Origin: CAWATG01 sp963785035
GTDB taxonomy: Bacteria; Actinomycetota; Acidimicrobiia; IMCC26256; CAWATG01
Direction: 5' to 3'
Length of the DNA: 64,000 bases
Assembly (NCBI GenBank): GCA_963785035.1
Contig: CAWATG010000011.1
Span: 372,001 to 436,000 of the forward strand
The notes beneath the pieces were generated by a model that was given only the letters and a program-made list of their open reading frames with translations, was not told the origin of the DNA and ran no database searches. The position numbers and the translations under genes are program-made. Numbering within the stretch: position 1 is the stretch's first letter; each line of letters starts with the position of its first letter. This document shows, piece after piece, positions 8,501 to 18,324 of this stretch.

Positions 8501-9598
8501 GTGGAACCGATCCGGCCAGATTTCGACGGCCGGGCAGTGACGGGCATCGTTCCGGCGCTCGTGGTCGGTCGAGACATGCCGTGGATGCCAGAAGCGGTGC
8601 AGGGTGCTCGATCGGTGGTCCTGCTCGTCCTTGATGGGTTCGGCTGGAACACGCTGCAGTCCCGTCGGTCGGCGCTTCCGGCGATGGGCGCGATGGACGG
8701 TATTCCGATCACGACTGTGGCGCCGTCGACGACCGCCGCGGCGCTGACATCGATCGTGACCGGCTTGGCTCCTTCGCAGCACGGCATCGTGGGATATCGC
8801 ATGCGGGTCGACGGCGGTATCTTCAACACGTTGCGCTGGACGTACGCCGACGGTCGTCGTCCGCCGGATCCTCTTGACGTGCAGCGCCATGCGGCATTTG
8901 CCGGTCGTGAGATTCCGGTTCTGACCAAGGGTGAGTTCCGGACAACGGGATTCACCGATGCTCACCTTCGCGGTGGACGATTCATCGGCTGGAGCACTCC
9001 CGCGACACTTGTGCAGCACTGCCTACAACAGGTCGATCAGGGCGAAAAGTTCATCTACGCGTATTACCCGGGCATCGATGCGGTTGCGCATGAACACGGA
9101 TTGAACGATCGTTTCTTCGCTGCCGAACTCGATGCGGTCGATGCGCTCGTCGGTGGTCTTTTGGACCAACTCCCCGAGTCGGCGACGCTGCTGATCACGG
9201 CCGACCATGGACAGGTTCATTGGGGACGCGAGGGCTGGGTCGGCCTGGAAGGTATCGACCCGCTTGTCGACGCATACGGCGGTGAGGGGCGATTTCGGTC
9301 GCTGTTTGCACGCCGTGGTGGCGCAGATCAACTTCTTGCCGCAGCGCAGGACCAGTTCGGACATCTCGCATGGGTATTCAGCCGCGCGCAGCTGTTCGAC
9401 GAAGGTTGGCTCGGTCCACCTCCGACGAGCGCCTCGATCCCGCGCCGTGTCGGCGATGTCACGCTTGCCGCGCGCGCCCCCATCGCGTTCATCGATCCGA
9501 CGGCAAAGGGCGAGACCAAGCTGCTGGCGGGCCATGGCAGCCTCACCCCGGATGAGATGCTGGTACCGCTCCTTGCGAGTCGCGGGCGACGTCACTAA
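8501..9598 (+). CDS. Alkaline phosphatase superfamily protein (type I phosphodiesterase/nucleotide pyrophosphatase family)
   Basis: 365 residues, no signal peptide or membrane helix. Metal-site motifs in order: LLVLDGFGW (Asp, about residue 50), a nucleophile region VAPSTTAAALTSIVTG (Thr), GIDAVAHEHG (Asp and His), TADHGQVH, and a C-terminal GHGSLTPDEMLVPLL in which the His completes the second metal site. These define the PF01663 family. Substrate cannot be told from sequence; family members hydrolyse phosphodiesters or pyrophosphates. It stands between rluD and dnaE as its own unit. The start is GTG, supported by the TANNNT box upstream. Confidence 0.8.
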   Translation: MEPIRPDFDGRAVTGIVPALVVGRDMPWMPEAVQGARSVVLLVLDGFGWNTLQSRRSALPAMGAMDGIPITTVAPSTTAAALTSIVTGLAPSQHGIVGYRMRVDGGIFNTLRWTYADGRRPPDPLDVQRHAAFAGREIPVLTKGEFRTTGFTDAHLRGGRFIGWSTPATLVQHCLQQVDQGEKFIYAYYPGIDAVAHEHGLNDRFFAAELDAVDALVGGLLDQLPESATLLITADHGQVHWGREGWVGLEGIDPLVDAYGGEGRFRSLFARRGGADQLLAAAQDQFGHLAWVFSRAQLFDEGWLGPPPTSASIPRRVGDVTLAARAPIAFIDPTAKGETKLLAGHGSLTPDEMLVPLLASRGRRH

Positions 9599-9664
9599 GC
9601 GCCCGGCGTTTGGCACACTCGGCGTTTTCAACGCGCGCGAGAATGTGCCGATGGGGTTGGCCGA

Positions 9665-12600
9665 GTGACGAAATCGTTTACGCACCTGCATCTGCACACC
9701 GAGTATTCGATGCTCGACGGGGCGGCCCGGATCAAAGAGGTGGTCGCTGCTGCCGCTGCCGATGGTCAGCCGGCGATCGGGATCACCGATCACGGAAACA
9801 TGTATGGCGTGCTCGACTTCTATCGGGAAGCTCGCGCCGCAGACCTCACGCCCGTCATTGGCACCGAGGCGTACTTCGTGACCACTGCCGCGTGCTGATC
9901 GTCCGAGACGGTCGGACCATGAGATCTTCCATCTGACGCTGCTTGCCGAGACGACGACCGGGTATCGCAACTTGATCAAGGTTTCGTCGCAGGCCTTTCT
10001 CGATGGCTTCTACTACAAGCCCCGTGTCGACTTCGCTCTCCTCGAAGCTCACCATGAAGGCCTGATCGCGACCACAGGTTGTCTCGGAGGTGTGGTTTCG
10101 CAGCACCTCCTGAAGGGCGACTACGGCGAGGCGCGTGACGCTGCGGCGCGCTACCAGGACATCTTCGGACGCGACTCGTTTTTCGTGGAACTCCAAGACC
10201 ACGGATTGAAGGAGCAGATCGAGGTCAACCCGCAACTCATCAAGCTGGCACGCGAGCTCCAAGCCCCACTCCTTGCGACAAACGACAGTCATTACACCCG
10301 TCGAGAAGACGCCGACGCGCACGCTGCGTTGCTGTGCGTGCAAACCGGCTCGACGATCGATGATCCAAAGCGGTTCAAATTCGACGCCGAAGAGTTCTAC
10401 TTGAAGACGGCGGCGGAGATGCGTGACCTGTTCTCCGACTATCCGGAGTCGTGTGACAACACGCTGTGGATCGCCGAGCGCGCCAACGTCGAGATCGAGT
10501 TCGGCAACGCCCTCCTTCCGGCGTTTCCGACACCTGCCGGTCACGACGAGGACTCCTTCCTGCGGGAGCTGGTGACCGAAGGAGCCAAAGATCGCTACGG
10601 GACGACGCCGCGGGCCGATGTGATCGAACGCATCGAATACGAACTTGATGTCATCAAGCGGATGGGCTTCTCGGCATATTTCCTCGTTGTGTGGGACCTG
10701 GTCCAGTACGCGCGGAGTCGAGGCATTCGGGTGGGTCCTGGCAGGGGAAGCGCGGCGGGCTCGGCGGTCGCCTATTGCCTGCGGATCGTCGACATCGACC
10801 CGATTGCCTACGACTTGCTCTTCGAGCGGTTTCTCAACCCGGGGCGCAAGCAGATGCCCGACGTCGACATGGACTTCGACTCGCGATACCGCTCGGAGAT
10901 GATCAAATACGCCGCAGAGCGATACGGGTGGGATCGTGTTGCGCAGATCGTGACGTTCTCAACGATCAAAGCGCGAGCTGCTGTTCGGGACTCGGCACGC
11001 GTGCTCGGGTATCCCTACGCGGTTGGCGACAAGATTGCCAAGCTCATGCCACCGCTCATCATGGGTCGCGACACGCCGCTCGCCGGGTGTTTCGAGAAGC
11101 TGCCCAAGCACGAAGACGGATACAAGATGGCCTCCGAGCTGCGAGCGCTGTACGACGTCGACCCCGATGCGCGGCGCGTGCTCGACGTCGCGCGGGGTCT
11201 CGAAGGTCTTCGCCGCCAGGACGGCATCCACGCAGCCGCGGTCGTGATCACGCGTGAGCCGCTCACCGATTATCTCCCGATCCAACGCAAGCCGATCGCG
11301 GGCGGGGAGATCGAGGACGCGCCGATCGTTACCCAGTACGAGATGCACGGTGTCGAAGAGCTGGGTCTGTTGAAGATGGACTTCCTGGGTCTTCGCAACC
11401 TCGACGTGATGGAGATGACGCGCGACCTGGTCGAATCGTCCGTCGGCCGCCGTCCTGATATCGACAACATTGTCCTGGACGACCCCTTGACCTTCGAACT
11501 CTTGCGCGCCGGAGACACGATCGGGGTGTTCCAGCTCGAAGGCGGTCCAATGCGCGCGCTGATCCGCAGCCTCGCGCCGACGACGTTCAAAGACGTCGCC
11601 GCGCTCGTCGCGTTGTACCGCCCAGGTCCTATGGCAGCCAACATGCACAACGACTACGCGGATCGCAAGAACGGCCGCAAGGAGGTCGTGTACTACCACG
11701 AGGACGTTGCCGAAATCTTTGAGGACACCTTCGGACTCTGTATCTACCAAGAGCAGATGATGCGAATGTCTCAGAAGCTTGCGGGCTACACCCTCGAAGA
11801 GGCTGACAATCTGCGCAAGGCAACCGGCAAGAAGAACCGTGAGCTCATCCGCAAGGAACGATCCAAGTTCGTCGATGGTTGCGAGACGCAGGGATATGCG
11901 AAGCAGTTCGGCGAGCAGATGTTCGACATCATCGAGCCGTTCGCCGACTACTCCTTCAACAAGAGCCATTCCGTAGGGTATGGATTCATTGCGTATCAGA
12001 CGGCCTATCTCAAGGCGAACTACCCGAAGGAGTATCTGGCTGCACTCCTGACCTCGGTCAAGGGCGACAAGGACAAGTCGGCGATCTACCTCAACGAGTG
12101 TCGGCAAATGGGCATCGCCGTTCTCGTCCCCGATGTGAACGAATCTTTGTCCGACTTCTCGGTGTGTGACGGTGCTGTCAGGTTCGGTCTCTCCGCTGTC
12201 CGCAATGTCGGTGAGGGACTCGTGTGCGCTTCTGGTCGCTGAACGCGATGAAGGAGGACCGTTCAGTGACTTTTACGACTTCACCGACCGCGTGGATCTT
12301 GCGGTTCTGAACAAGCGAACGGTCGAGTCGTTGATCAAGGCGGGCGCCTTCGACTCCATGGGGTATTCCCGCGCCGGCTTGTTCCAGGTGTTCGAGCAGA
12401 TTGTGGATCTTGCCGTATCGCGGCGACGAGAGCGTGACGCCGGTGTGATGAGCCTCTTCGGCGATGAGACCGGTGTTGCCGAGGTTGCGGCCGGTTCCGT
12501 GTTCAGCGAACGTCCGCAGATCGCAGACACCGAGTTCGGGAAGTCCCAACGCCTGGCATTCGAGAAGGAGATGCTGGGCCTGTACGTGAGTGACCATCCG

Positions 12601-13164
12601 ATGATGGGCGCGGAGCGTGCGCTGCGTCGGTATATCGACTGCACATTGGCGGAGTTCCGTGACGCCCGCGAGGGTGAGATGCGCACCGTTGGTGGGGTCG
12701 TTACGGCCTTGTCGCGCAAGTACACCAAGCGCGGTGATCTGATGGCGACGTTCGTCCTCGAGGACCTGGCTTCTGCGACTGAGGTGATGGTCTTCCCGAA
12801 GACCATGGCGCTCTACGGTGAACGCCTCGCCGAGGACGTCATCGTGTGTGTGAAGGGGCGTCTCGACTCTCGTGATGACGAAGCAAAGATCATTGCGATG
12901 GAGATTTCCTGTCCTGAGCTCGTGCTGGACGGGGGACCGCCTGTCCGCCTGCGTGTCAAGGCCGGCGGGCTGACCGAGTCCAAGGTGGCGAACCTCGCGC
13001 AGCTGCTCAGAAAGTCGCCAGGCGACAGCGCCGTCTTTGTTCACCTCGATGGGCCGGATAAAACGACGGTCCTACGCCTGGGCGATGACCTTTGCGTCGA
13101 CGCTCGCGACGGACTGTTTGCCGAGTTGCGACTCCTGTTCGGCGGCGACTGCATCATCACCTGA
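9665..13164 (+). CDS. dnaE: DNA polymerase III alpha subunit, split by two apparent frameshifts
   Basis: Replicative polymerase. N-terminal PHP domain with HLHLHTEYSMLDG and GITDHGNMYG; palm with the catalytic acidic motif MPDVDMDFDS near residue 400; RIGPGRGSAAGS-like VGPGRGSAAGSAVAY; FNKSHSVGYG; C-terminal OB fold (MRTVGGVVTALSRKYTKRG) and tau-binding tail. The frame changes after EAYFVTT (an extra base, probably in the CC at 9888-9889) and after NVGEGLV (an extra base within 12222-12226). Repair gives about 1165 residues, the normal DnaE1 size. The GTG at 9665 begins two residues before the PHP domain. Confidence 0.95.
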
Positions 13165-13222
13165 CCTCGTTCGGTCCCCGCCGCGTGCGCGGACGGCTCG
13201 GCGCGCGTGTCAAGCTCTCGGG

Positions 13223-13873
13223 ATGCGAATAGGGATAGTTGGTGCGACGGGGCCGGCAGGGAGGGGACTCGCCGCCAGGCTTGGCGCAGTGGGTCATGAT
13301 GTGGTGCTCGGCTCACGTGACGCAGCAAAGGCCGCCGCCGTGGTCGCCGAGTTACGTGAGGCCTGGCGGGATCGCGCGGCGACGCTCGTTCCGGCAGATA
13401 ACGATGGCGCCTGCGACGCGCCGATCGTCATCCTTGCAGTGAGTGCCGAGGCAGCGATCCCGACGGCGAAGCAGCATGCGCGACATTTGGCGGGCAAGAT
13501 CGTGGTTTCGATGGCCAACAACCTCGTCAAGAACGGTCGCGAGTTCAATGCGGTGTTGCCCCCACATGGATCGGTCGCTGCCGAGATGCAGTCACTGCTG
13601 TGGGACTCGAAGGTCGTGACCGCTTTTCACCTGGTACCGGCGGTCGAGTTCGGCGAACTCGACCATGACATGCATAGTGACGTGGTCGTGCTTGGCGACG
13701 ATCCCGACGCCGTGGCCACCATCATGGAGCTCGTGCGCAGCATCCCCGACATGCGTGCCCTCGACGGCGGGTCACTCCTCAATGCAGTCGGAATGGAAGC
13801 GTTCGCTGCAGTCCTCTTGACGATCAACATCCGGCATAAAGGTCGTGCGAGCCTTCGGCTCGTCGGAATCTGA
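13223..13873 (+). CDS. NADPH-dependent F420 reductase-like protein (NpdG family)
   Basis: 216 residues with a Rossmann fold: GIVGATGPAGRGLAARL is the dinucleotide loop and LGSRDAAKA follows beta-2, a position that selects the NADP phosphate. SMANNLVKNG, VTAFHLVPA and the C-terminal LNAVGMEAFAAVLLTINIR match the NpdG family, which transfers hydride between NADPH and coenzyme F420. ATG 13223 is chosen since the Rossmann strand begins at once; the open frame continues upstream inside dnaE's end and is not used. With the PPOX protein at 23377 it suggests that this organism makes F420. Fifteen bases separate it from the next gene. Confidence 0.8.
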   Translation: MRIGIVGATGPAGRGLAARLGAVGHDVVLGSRDAAKAAAVVAELREAWRDRAATLVPADNDGACDAPIVILAVSAEAAIPTAKQHARHLAGKIVVSMANNLVKNGREFNAVLPPHGSVAAEMQSLLWDSKVVTAFHLVPAVEFGELDHDMHSDVVVLGDDPDAVATIMELVRSIPDMRALDGGSLLNAVGMEAFAAVLLTINIRHKGRASLRLVGI

Positions 13874-13887
13874 GGGCGGGCGAAAAC

Positions 13888-15066
13888 GTGTCCATGTCTT
13901 TGTATGACACTGCACGACGCGCCGTGGTTCCTTTCGAACCCGGACCAACGGTCACGATGTACATCTGCGGGATTACCCCGTATGACTCGACGCATCTCGG
14001 TCACGCTGCGACGTATCTCACCTACGACCTGCTCATTCGTCGTCTCGAGAGCCTTGGTCACGAGGTGAGGATGGTCCGGAACATTACGGATGTGGACGAC
14101 TCGATCCTTCCAAAGGCGCGATCGTTGGGCATCGGATATCTCGAACTCGCAGAACGCGAGATCACGAGGTTTCGCGCGGACATGGAGGCCCTGGACATGC
14201 GACCGCCGATCGCGGAGCCGCGCGCGACCGAATCGATACCCGAGATCATCGAGATGGTCGCCACATTGCTCGAGCGCGGCCACGCATATCTCACAGCGGG
14301 CACGGTGTACTTCGATGTCTCGACCTTCGAGAGATTCGGCGAACTGTCGCACTATTCGCGTGATCGCATGTTGAAACTGGCCGAGGCACGCGGCGGGCGT
14401 CCCGACGATCCGCATCGGCGCGATCCGATTGATTTCGTGTTGTGGCAACCGTCGTTGGCTGACGAACCCGCGTGGCGCGCGCCCTTTGGGGTAGGTCGTC
14501 CCGGGTGGCATATCGAGTGCTCGGCGATGGCGATGGCAGCACACGGTCCGACAATCGACCTCCATGGCGGTGGAACCGACCTGATCTTCCCGCACCATGA
14601 ATGTGAGATCGCGCAGAGCGAATCGATCACGGGCAAGCCGTTCGTCAGGCATTGGCTGCACTCGGCGACGGTCAACTACGAGGGCGAGAAGATGAGCAAG
14701 TCGCTCGGGAATCTCGTGTTCGTCAGCGACCTGGTGAAGGTGGCTGATCCCCGAGCAATTCGCCTTGCCTTGATGCATCACCACTACCGCTCGGGTTTCG
14801 AGTGGTACGACACTGATCTCGACGACGGGGTGGCGCTCCTGCGCCGGCTCGTCGCTGCCGCCGGGGCCGGCGGCGGACCCGACCCGCAGCCGTATGTCGC
14901 TCGTGTCGGCGCTGCGCTGGATCACGACCTGGATGCGCCTCGCGCATTGGAGGCGCTTGGGGAGATGGCCGATGCAATCCTCTCGGGAGGCAGCGATCCA
15001 ACTGCTCCCGGTGTGCTCTGTGATGTCGCCGCATCCCTGGGCGTTGATCTCAGGAGAGCGCTCTAG
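13888..15066 (+). CDS. MshC-like cysteine ligase (cysteinyl-tRNA synthetase family)
   Basis: 392 residues. Motifs shared by CysS and MshC are the zinc ligands (Cys in YICGITPYDSTHLGHA, Cys in WHIECSAMA, His/Glu in FPHHECEIAQSE) and KMSKSLGN. The GITPYDSTHLGHA form of the HIGH region is MshC-like; CysS usually has GPTVYD. The protein also stops soon after KMSKS and lacks the C-terminal tRNA-binding extension of CysS, as MshC does. MshC joins cysteine to GlcN-Ins in mycothiol synthesis. A short CysS is the alternative. GTG 13888 or ATG 13894 could start it. No other mycothiol gene is in the window. Confidence 0.7.
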   Translation: MSMSLYDTARRAVVPFEPGPTVTMYICGITPYDSTHLGHAATYLTYDLLIRRLESLGHEVRMVRNITDVDDSILPKARSLGIGYLELAEREITRFRADMEALDMRPPIAEPRATESIPEIIEMVATLLERGHAYLTAGTVYFDVSTFERFGELSHYSRDRMLKLAEARGGRPDDPHRRDPIDFVLWQPSLADEPAWRAPFGVGRPGWHIECSAMAMAAHGPTIDLHGGGTDLIFPHHECEIAQSESITGKPFVRHWLHSATVNYEGEKMSKSLGNLVFVSDLVKVADPRAIRLALMHHHYRSGFEWYDTDLDDGVALLRRLVAAAGAGGGPDPQPYVARVGAALDHDLDAPRALEALGEMADAILSGGSDPTAPGVLCDVAASLGVDLRRAL

Positions 15067-15128
15067 CAGATGTCGGTTCCGAAGTCGTCGGGTCAGGATG
15101 CAGCGGCGCGGGTAACGTCGGCCGTTCT

Positions 15129-17141
15129 ATGAGTAGTCACATCACGATCACACTCCCCGATGCAACGACGAGGGAGTTCCAAGCCGGTGTGACCGGTGCC
15201 GAGATCGCCGCCTCGATCGGTGCCGGCCTGGCGAAGGCGGCCCTGGGCATCGTCGTCGATGGCGTTGCACGCGACCTGTCCACGCCAATCGATGAGGACG
15301 CAACGGTTGCGATTGTCACCGGCACGTCCGAGCAGGGTCGAGAGATGCTGCGCCATTCGACAAGCCATTTGCTGGCACAGGCCGTCGTGGACCTGTTCCC
15401 GGGCACGAAATACGCAATCGGACCGGCGATAACCGACGGCTTCTACTACGACTTCGAGCTCCCGGGCGGCGCGCATTTCTCCGACGGCGATCTCGAGCGA
15501 ATCGAGGCACGGATGCGCGCGTTCGTTGCCGAAGATCAGCGCTTCGAGCGCGCGGAGTACGACGTCGCTTCCGGGACTGCGCTCTTCGCACATCAGCCGT
15601 ACAAGGTCGATATCATCGAACGCGCCGCGGCCGGCGACGTCAGTTCCGAAGAGGCACACGACGCGGCAGGTGGGGCATCTGCGGTCTCGGTCTACCGCAA
15701 CGTCGTCGCAGACGGATCGGTCGCCTATATCGACCTGTGTCGCGGTCCCCATGTCCCATCGACAGGCAAGCTCGGCGCGTTCAAACTCACCAAGGTCGCG
15801 GGCGCGTATTGGCGTGGCGACGAGAAGCGCCCGATGCTCCAGCGAATCTATGGAACGGCGTGGGAGAGCAAGGCGGCGCTCGCCGAGCATCTCCAGCGGG
15901 TCGAAGAGGCCGAGCGTCGCGATCATCGCAAGCTCGGCACCGAACTCGACCTCTTCTCGTTTCCCGAGGAGCTCGGCGGAGGTCTCGCGGTGTGGCACCC
16001 GAAGGGCGCTGCGATACGTCGGGTGATGGAGGACTACTCGCGCGGTGCACGACGAAGCCGGATACGAGTTGGTGTTCACCCCGCATCTGGCCAAGGCCGG
16101 TCTCTGGGAGACCAGTGGACATCTTGATTTCTACGCGGACGGTATGTATCCGCCGATGGAGCTCGACAACGGCACGTACTACCCCAAGCCGATGAACTGT
16201 CCGTTCCACATCATGATCTTCAAGAGTCACCAACGGTCGTACCGCGTGCCTGCCGTTGCGATTCTTCGAACTCGGAACGGTCTATCGGTACGAGCGCTCC
16301 GGTACCCTCCACGGACTTTTTCGGATTCGCGGCTTCACGCAGGACGACAGCCATATCTTCTGCACGCGTGAACAGGCCGCCGATGAGCTCGCGAGCCTGT
16401 TGGCGTTCGTCCTTCGCGTGCTGACGAACGTTCGGCTTCGAGGATTTCGAGGCACAACTCGCGACCCGTCCCCCGGAGAAGTCCGTTGGGGCCGATGCCG
16501 ACTGGGACCTTGCGACCGAGGCGTTGCGATCTGCCATTGTCGCGAGCGGATTGAAGTTCGCCGTCGACGAGGGCGGCGGGGCGTTCTACGGGCCGAAGAT
16601 CGATGTGAAGGTACGTGACGCCATCGGACGGGTCTGGCAACTCTCGACCATCCAGGTCGACTTTCAGCTCCCTGCGCGGTTCGACTTGGAGTACGTCGGA
16701 GCCGACAACGATCGACACCAGCCGATCATGATTCATCGTGCACTCTTCGGATCGGTCGAGCGATTCTTCGGAATCCTGCTCGAGCACTTCGCCGGCGCCT
16801 TTCCGTTCTGGCTTGCGCCGGTGCAGGTCACGGTTCTCTCGGTTGCGGACCGTCACGACGAGTACGCGCGAAGTGTCGTCGCAACCTTGAAAGGCGGGGG
16901 TTACCGAGTCGAGTTCGGCAGCGCTGCCAACGACACGCTCGGTGCTCGAGTTCGTCGCGCCAAGCTCGAGAAGATCCCGTTCGTGCTCGTGGTAGGCGAT
17001 GACGACGCGCGCGACACAACGGTCGGTGTCAATGAGCGGGGTTCGGAGCGACCAGAACGTGCCGTGCCCGTTGCGGATTTCGTGGCGCGCCTGGCCGTGC
17101 TACGTGACTCGACCGATGCCACACTGCACGGTGTCCGATGA
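15129..17141 (+). CDS. thrS: Threonyl-tRNA synthetase, split by three apparent frameshifts
   Basis: Class II synthetase. Order: TGS domain (1-62), the second additional domain with the editing-site HSTSHLLAQAV region (His motif), catalytic core with WHPKGAAIRR, PMNCPFHIMIF (zinc Cys), YRYERSGTLHGLFRIRGFTQDD (motif 2), and a C-terminal anticodon-binding domain ending after VADFVARL. Four segments lie in successive frames. Extra bases are inferred in the GG at 16044-16045, the CC at 16249-16250 and the AA at 16426-16427; removing them gives about 669 residues, close to the family norm. The stop overlaps the start of the HIT gene. A TAACGT ends 10 bases before the ATG and could be a promoter. 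Confidence 0.93.
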
Positions 17142-17661
17142 GCCTCGATCGTTTGTGGGCCGGCTGGCGCTCGGCGTACGTCGAGACGGTGGCGAACAAG
17201 CCGCCGGTTGGGCGCAATGGCTGCGTGTTGTGCCGTCTTGCCGACAGCAGCGACGACGAGGGTCTCGTGCTCGAGCGAGGCGAGTCGACGTTCGCAGTTA
17301 TGAACGCCTATCCCTACACGTCGGGGCACCTCATGGTGGCACCGGTGCGCCATGTCGGCGAGATCGACGAGCTGACATCGGGCGATGCGGCCGGGTTCGG
17401 GGAGTTGATGGAATTGGCGGCGATGGTGCAGCACGCGCCGTGCGAGCGATGCGAGCTGCTTACGCACCCGACGGCATGAATGTCGGTGTGAACCTCGGCC
17501 GCGCTGGAGGGGCTGGGGTCCCGGGCCACGTGCACGTTCATGTGCTGGCGCGGTGGAGTGGGGATACCAACTTTATGACCGCGGTCGGTGAGGTGAGGGT
17601 CATTCCCGAGGACCTTGCGCATTCGTATCAGAAGCTGCTCGACGCCTGGCCGGCCCAGTAG
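17138..17661 (+). CDS. HIT-family hydrolase (Ap4A phosphorylase/hydrolase-like), one apparent frameshift
   Basis: Histidine-triad protein of about 174 residues. CVLCRLADSSDDEGLVLERG carries the family's zinc-binding N-terminal Cys pair, and the catalytic HIT motif is HVHVHVLARW. The first segment ends in frame 2 after ELAAMVQH; the triad lies in another frame, so one base is missing (or two are extra) near 17430-17440. This is one of only two inferred deletions in the window. The gene overlaps thrS by ATGA. In mycobacteria a HIT gene sits at exactly this place, between thrS and pgsA; here a minus-strand EF-G-like gene intervenes. Substrate likely a dinucleoside polyphosphate, by family only. 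Confidence 0.85.
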
Positions 17662-17718
17662 CTGCACGCGGATGCTCGGTCGGGCGCTTCTCGCGTCTGC
17701 GGGCTACCGTCGCGTGCG

Positions 17719-18315
17719 ATGAGCGATTCTGAACCACTCGGCGACGGACCCAACGAAGCTACGGGGAATGGCGCCGCAGGGCACGGCGCACCAGGAAATG
17801 GCGTTGCGGACGTGAGCAAGCCAGGCGGGCCCGCGCCACGCGATGTGCTTCCTGCGGACCTCGACGTGACCGCCAACGTCGGCGTCTACCAGTTTCCCGA
17901 CATCACGCGCCGGAGAATTCCGGCAGTGCTGTACTTGGTTGTCGCCGCCGCCTGTCTCGGCGGCTGGTTGTATTCGGACAACACCGGACTGTTAGGCGTC
18001 GCGGTCATGCTGGTCGCGTTCTCCGCGTATCACTTCGCGTGTTCATGGTCGCTGAACATCGACCAGACCGAAGCGTTGGTCGTAGCGTCGCGTGCCGTTG
18101 GTTTTCCCGTGGGGCATGCCGGCGCGCAGCTCGCTTGGCGGGGTCTGAGAAGCCGTCCTGCGTGGCGCATATTGCTGTACAGCGCGGACGAGCCCCCGAG
18201 CATGCGAGGCTTGGTGGAACTCGACGCTGTCGACGGTCACGTGCTGGGCGAGTACACCGAACTCAACCCGGAGGACTGGTCCTCCTTTGGTGTGACGCCG
18301 CCGTCGGCGAACTGA
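17719..18315 (+). CDS. Conserved hypothetical membrane protein
   Basis: 198 residues, not recognised beyond its layout. Residues 1-75 are hydrophilic and Gly/Asn/Pro-rich; two closely spaced membrane helices follow (about 75-95 and 98-115: VLYLVVAAACLGGWLY, LLGVAVMLVAFSAYHFA). A soluble domain of about 80 residues completes it, with a GLVELDAVDGHVLGEY strand-rich segment. The layout resembles PH-like domain membrane proteins, but no function can be given. TACCGT ends 8 bases before the ATG and may be a leaderless -10 box. It converges on the EF-G-like gene, only 9 bases apart. Confidence 0.6.
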   Translation: MSDSEPLGDGPNEATGNGAAGHGAPGNGVADVSKPGGPAPRDVLPADLDVTANVGVYQFPDITRRRIPAVLYLVVAAACLGGWLYSDNTGLLGVAVMLVAFSAYHFACSWSLNIDQTEALVVASRAVGFPVGHAGAQLAWRGLRSRPAWRILLYSADEPPSMRGLVELDAVDGHVLGEYTELNPEDWSSFGVTPPSAN

Positions 18316-18324
18316 CGACAGGCA

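Noticed and set aside
10959..12107. Long minus-strand ORF inside dnaE
   Set aside because: It is a shadow of the dnaE codon pattern in GC-rich DNA; no recognisable protein and no start signals. The same applies to long minus ORFs within 22422-23465, 28275-29366 and 55010-56152.
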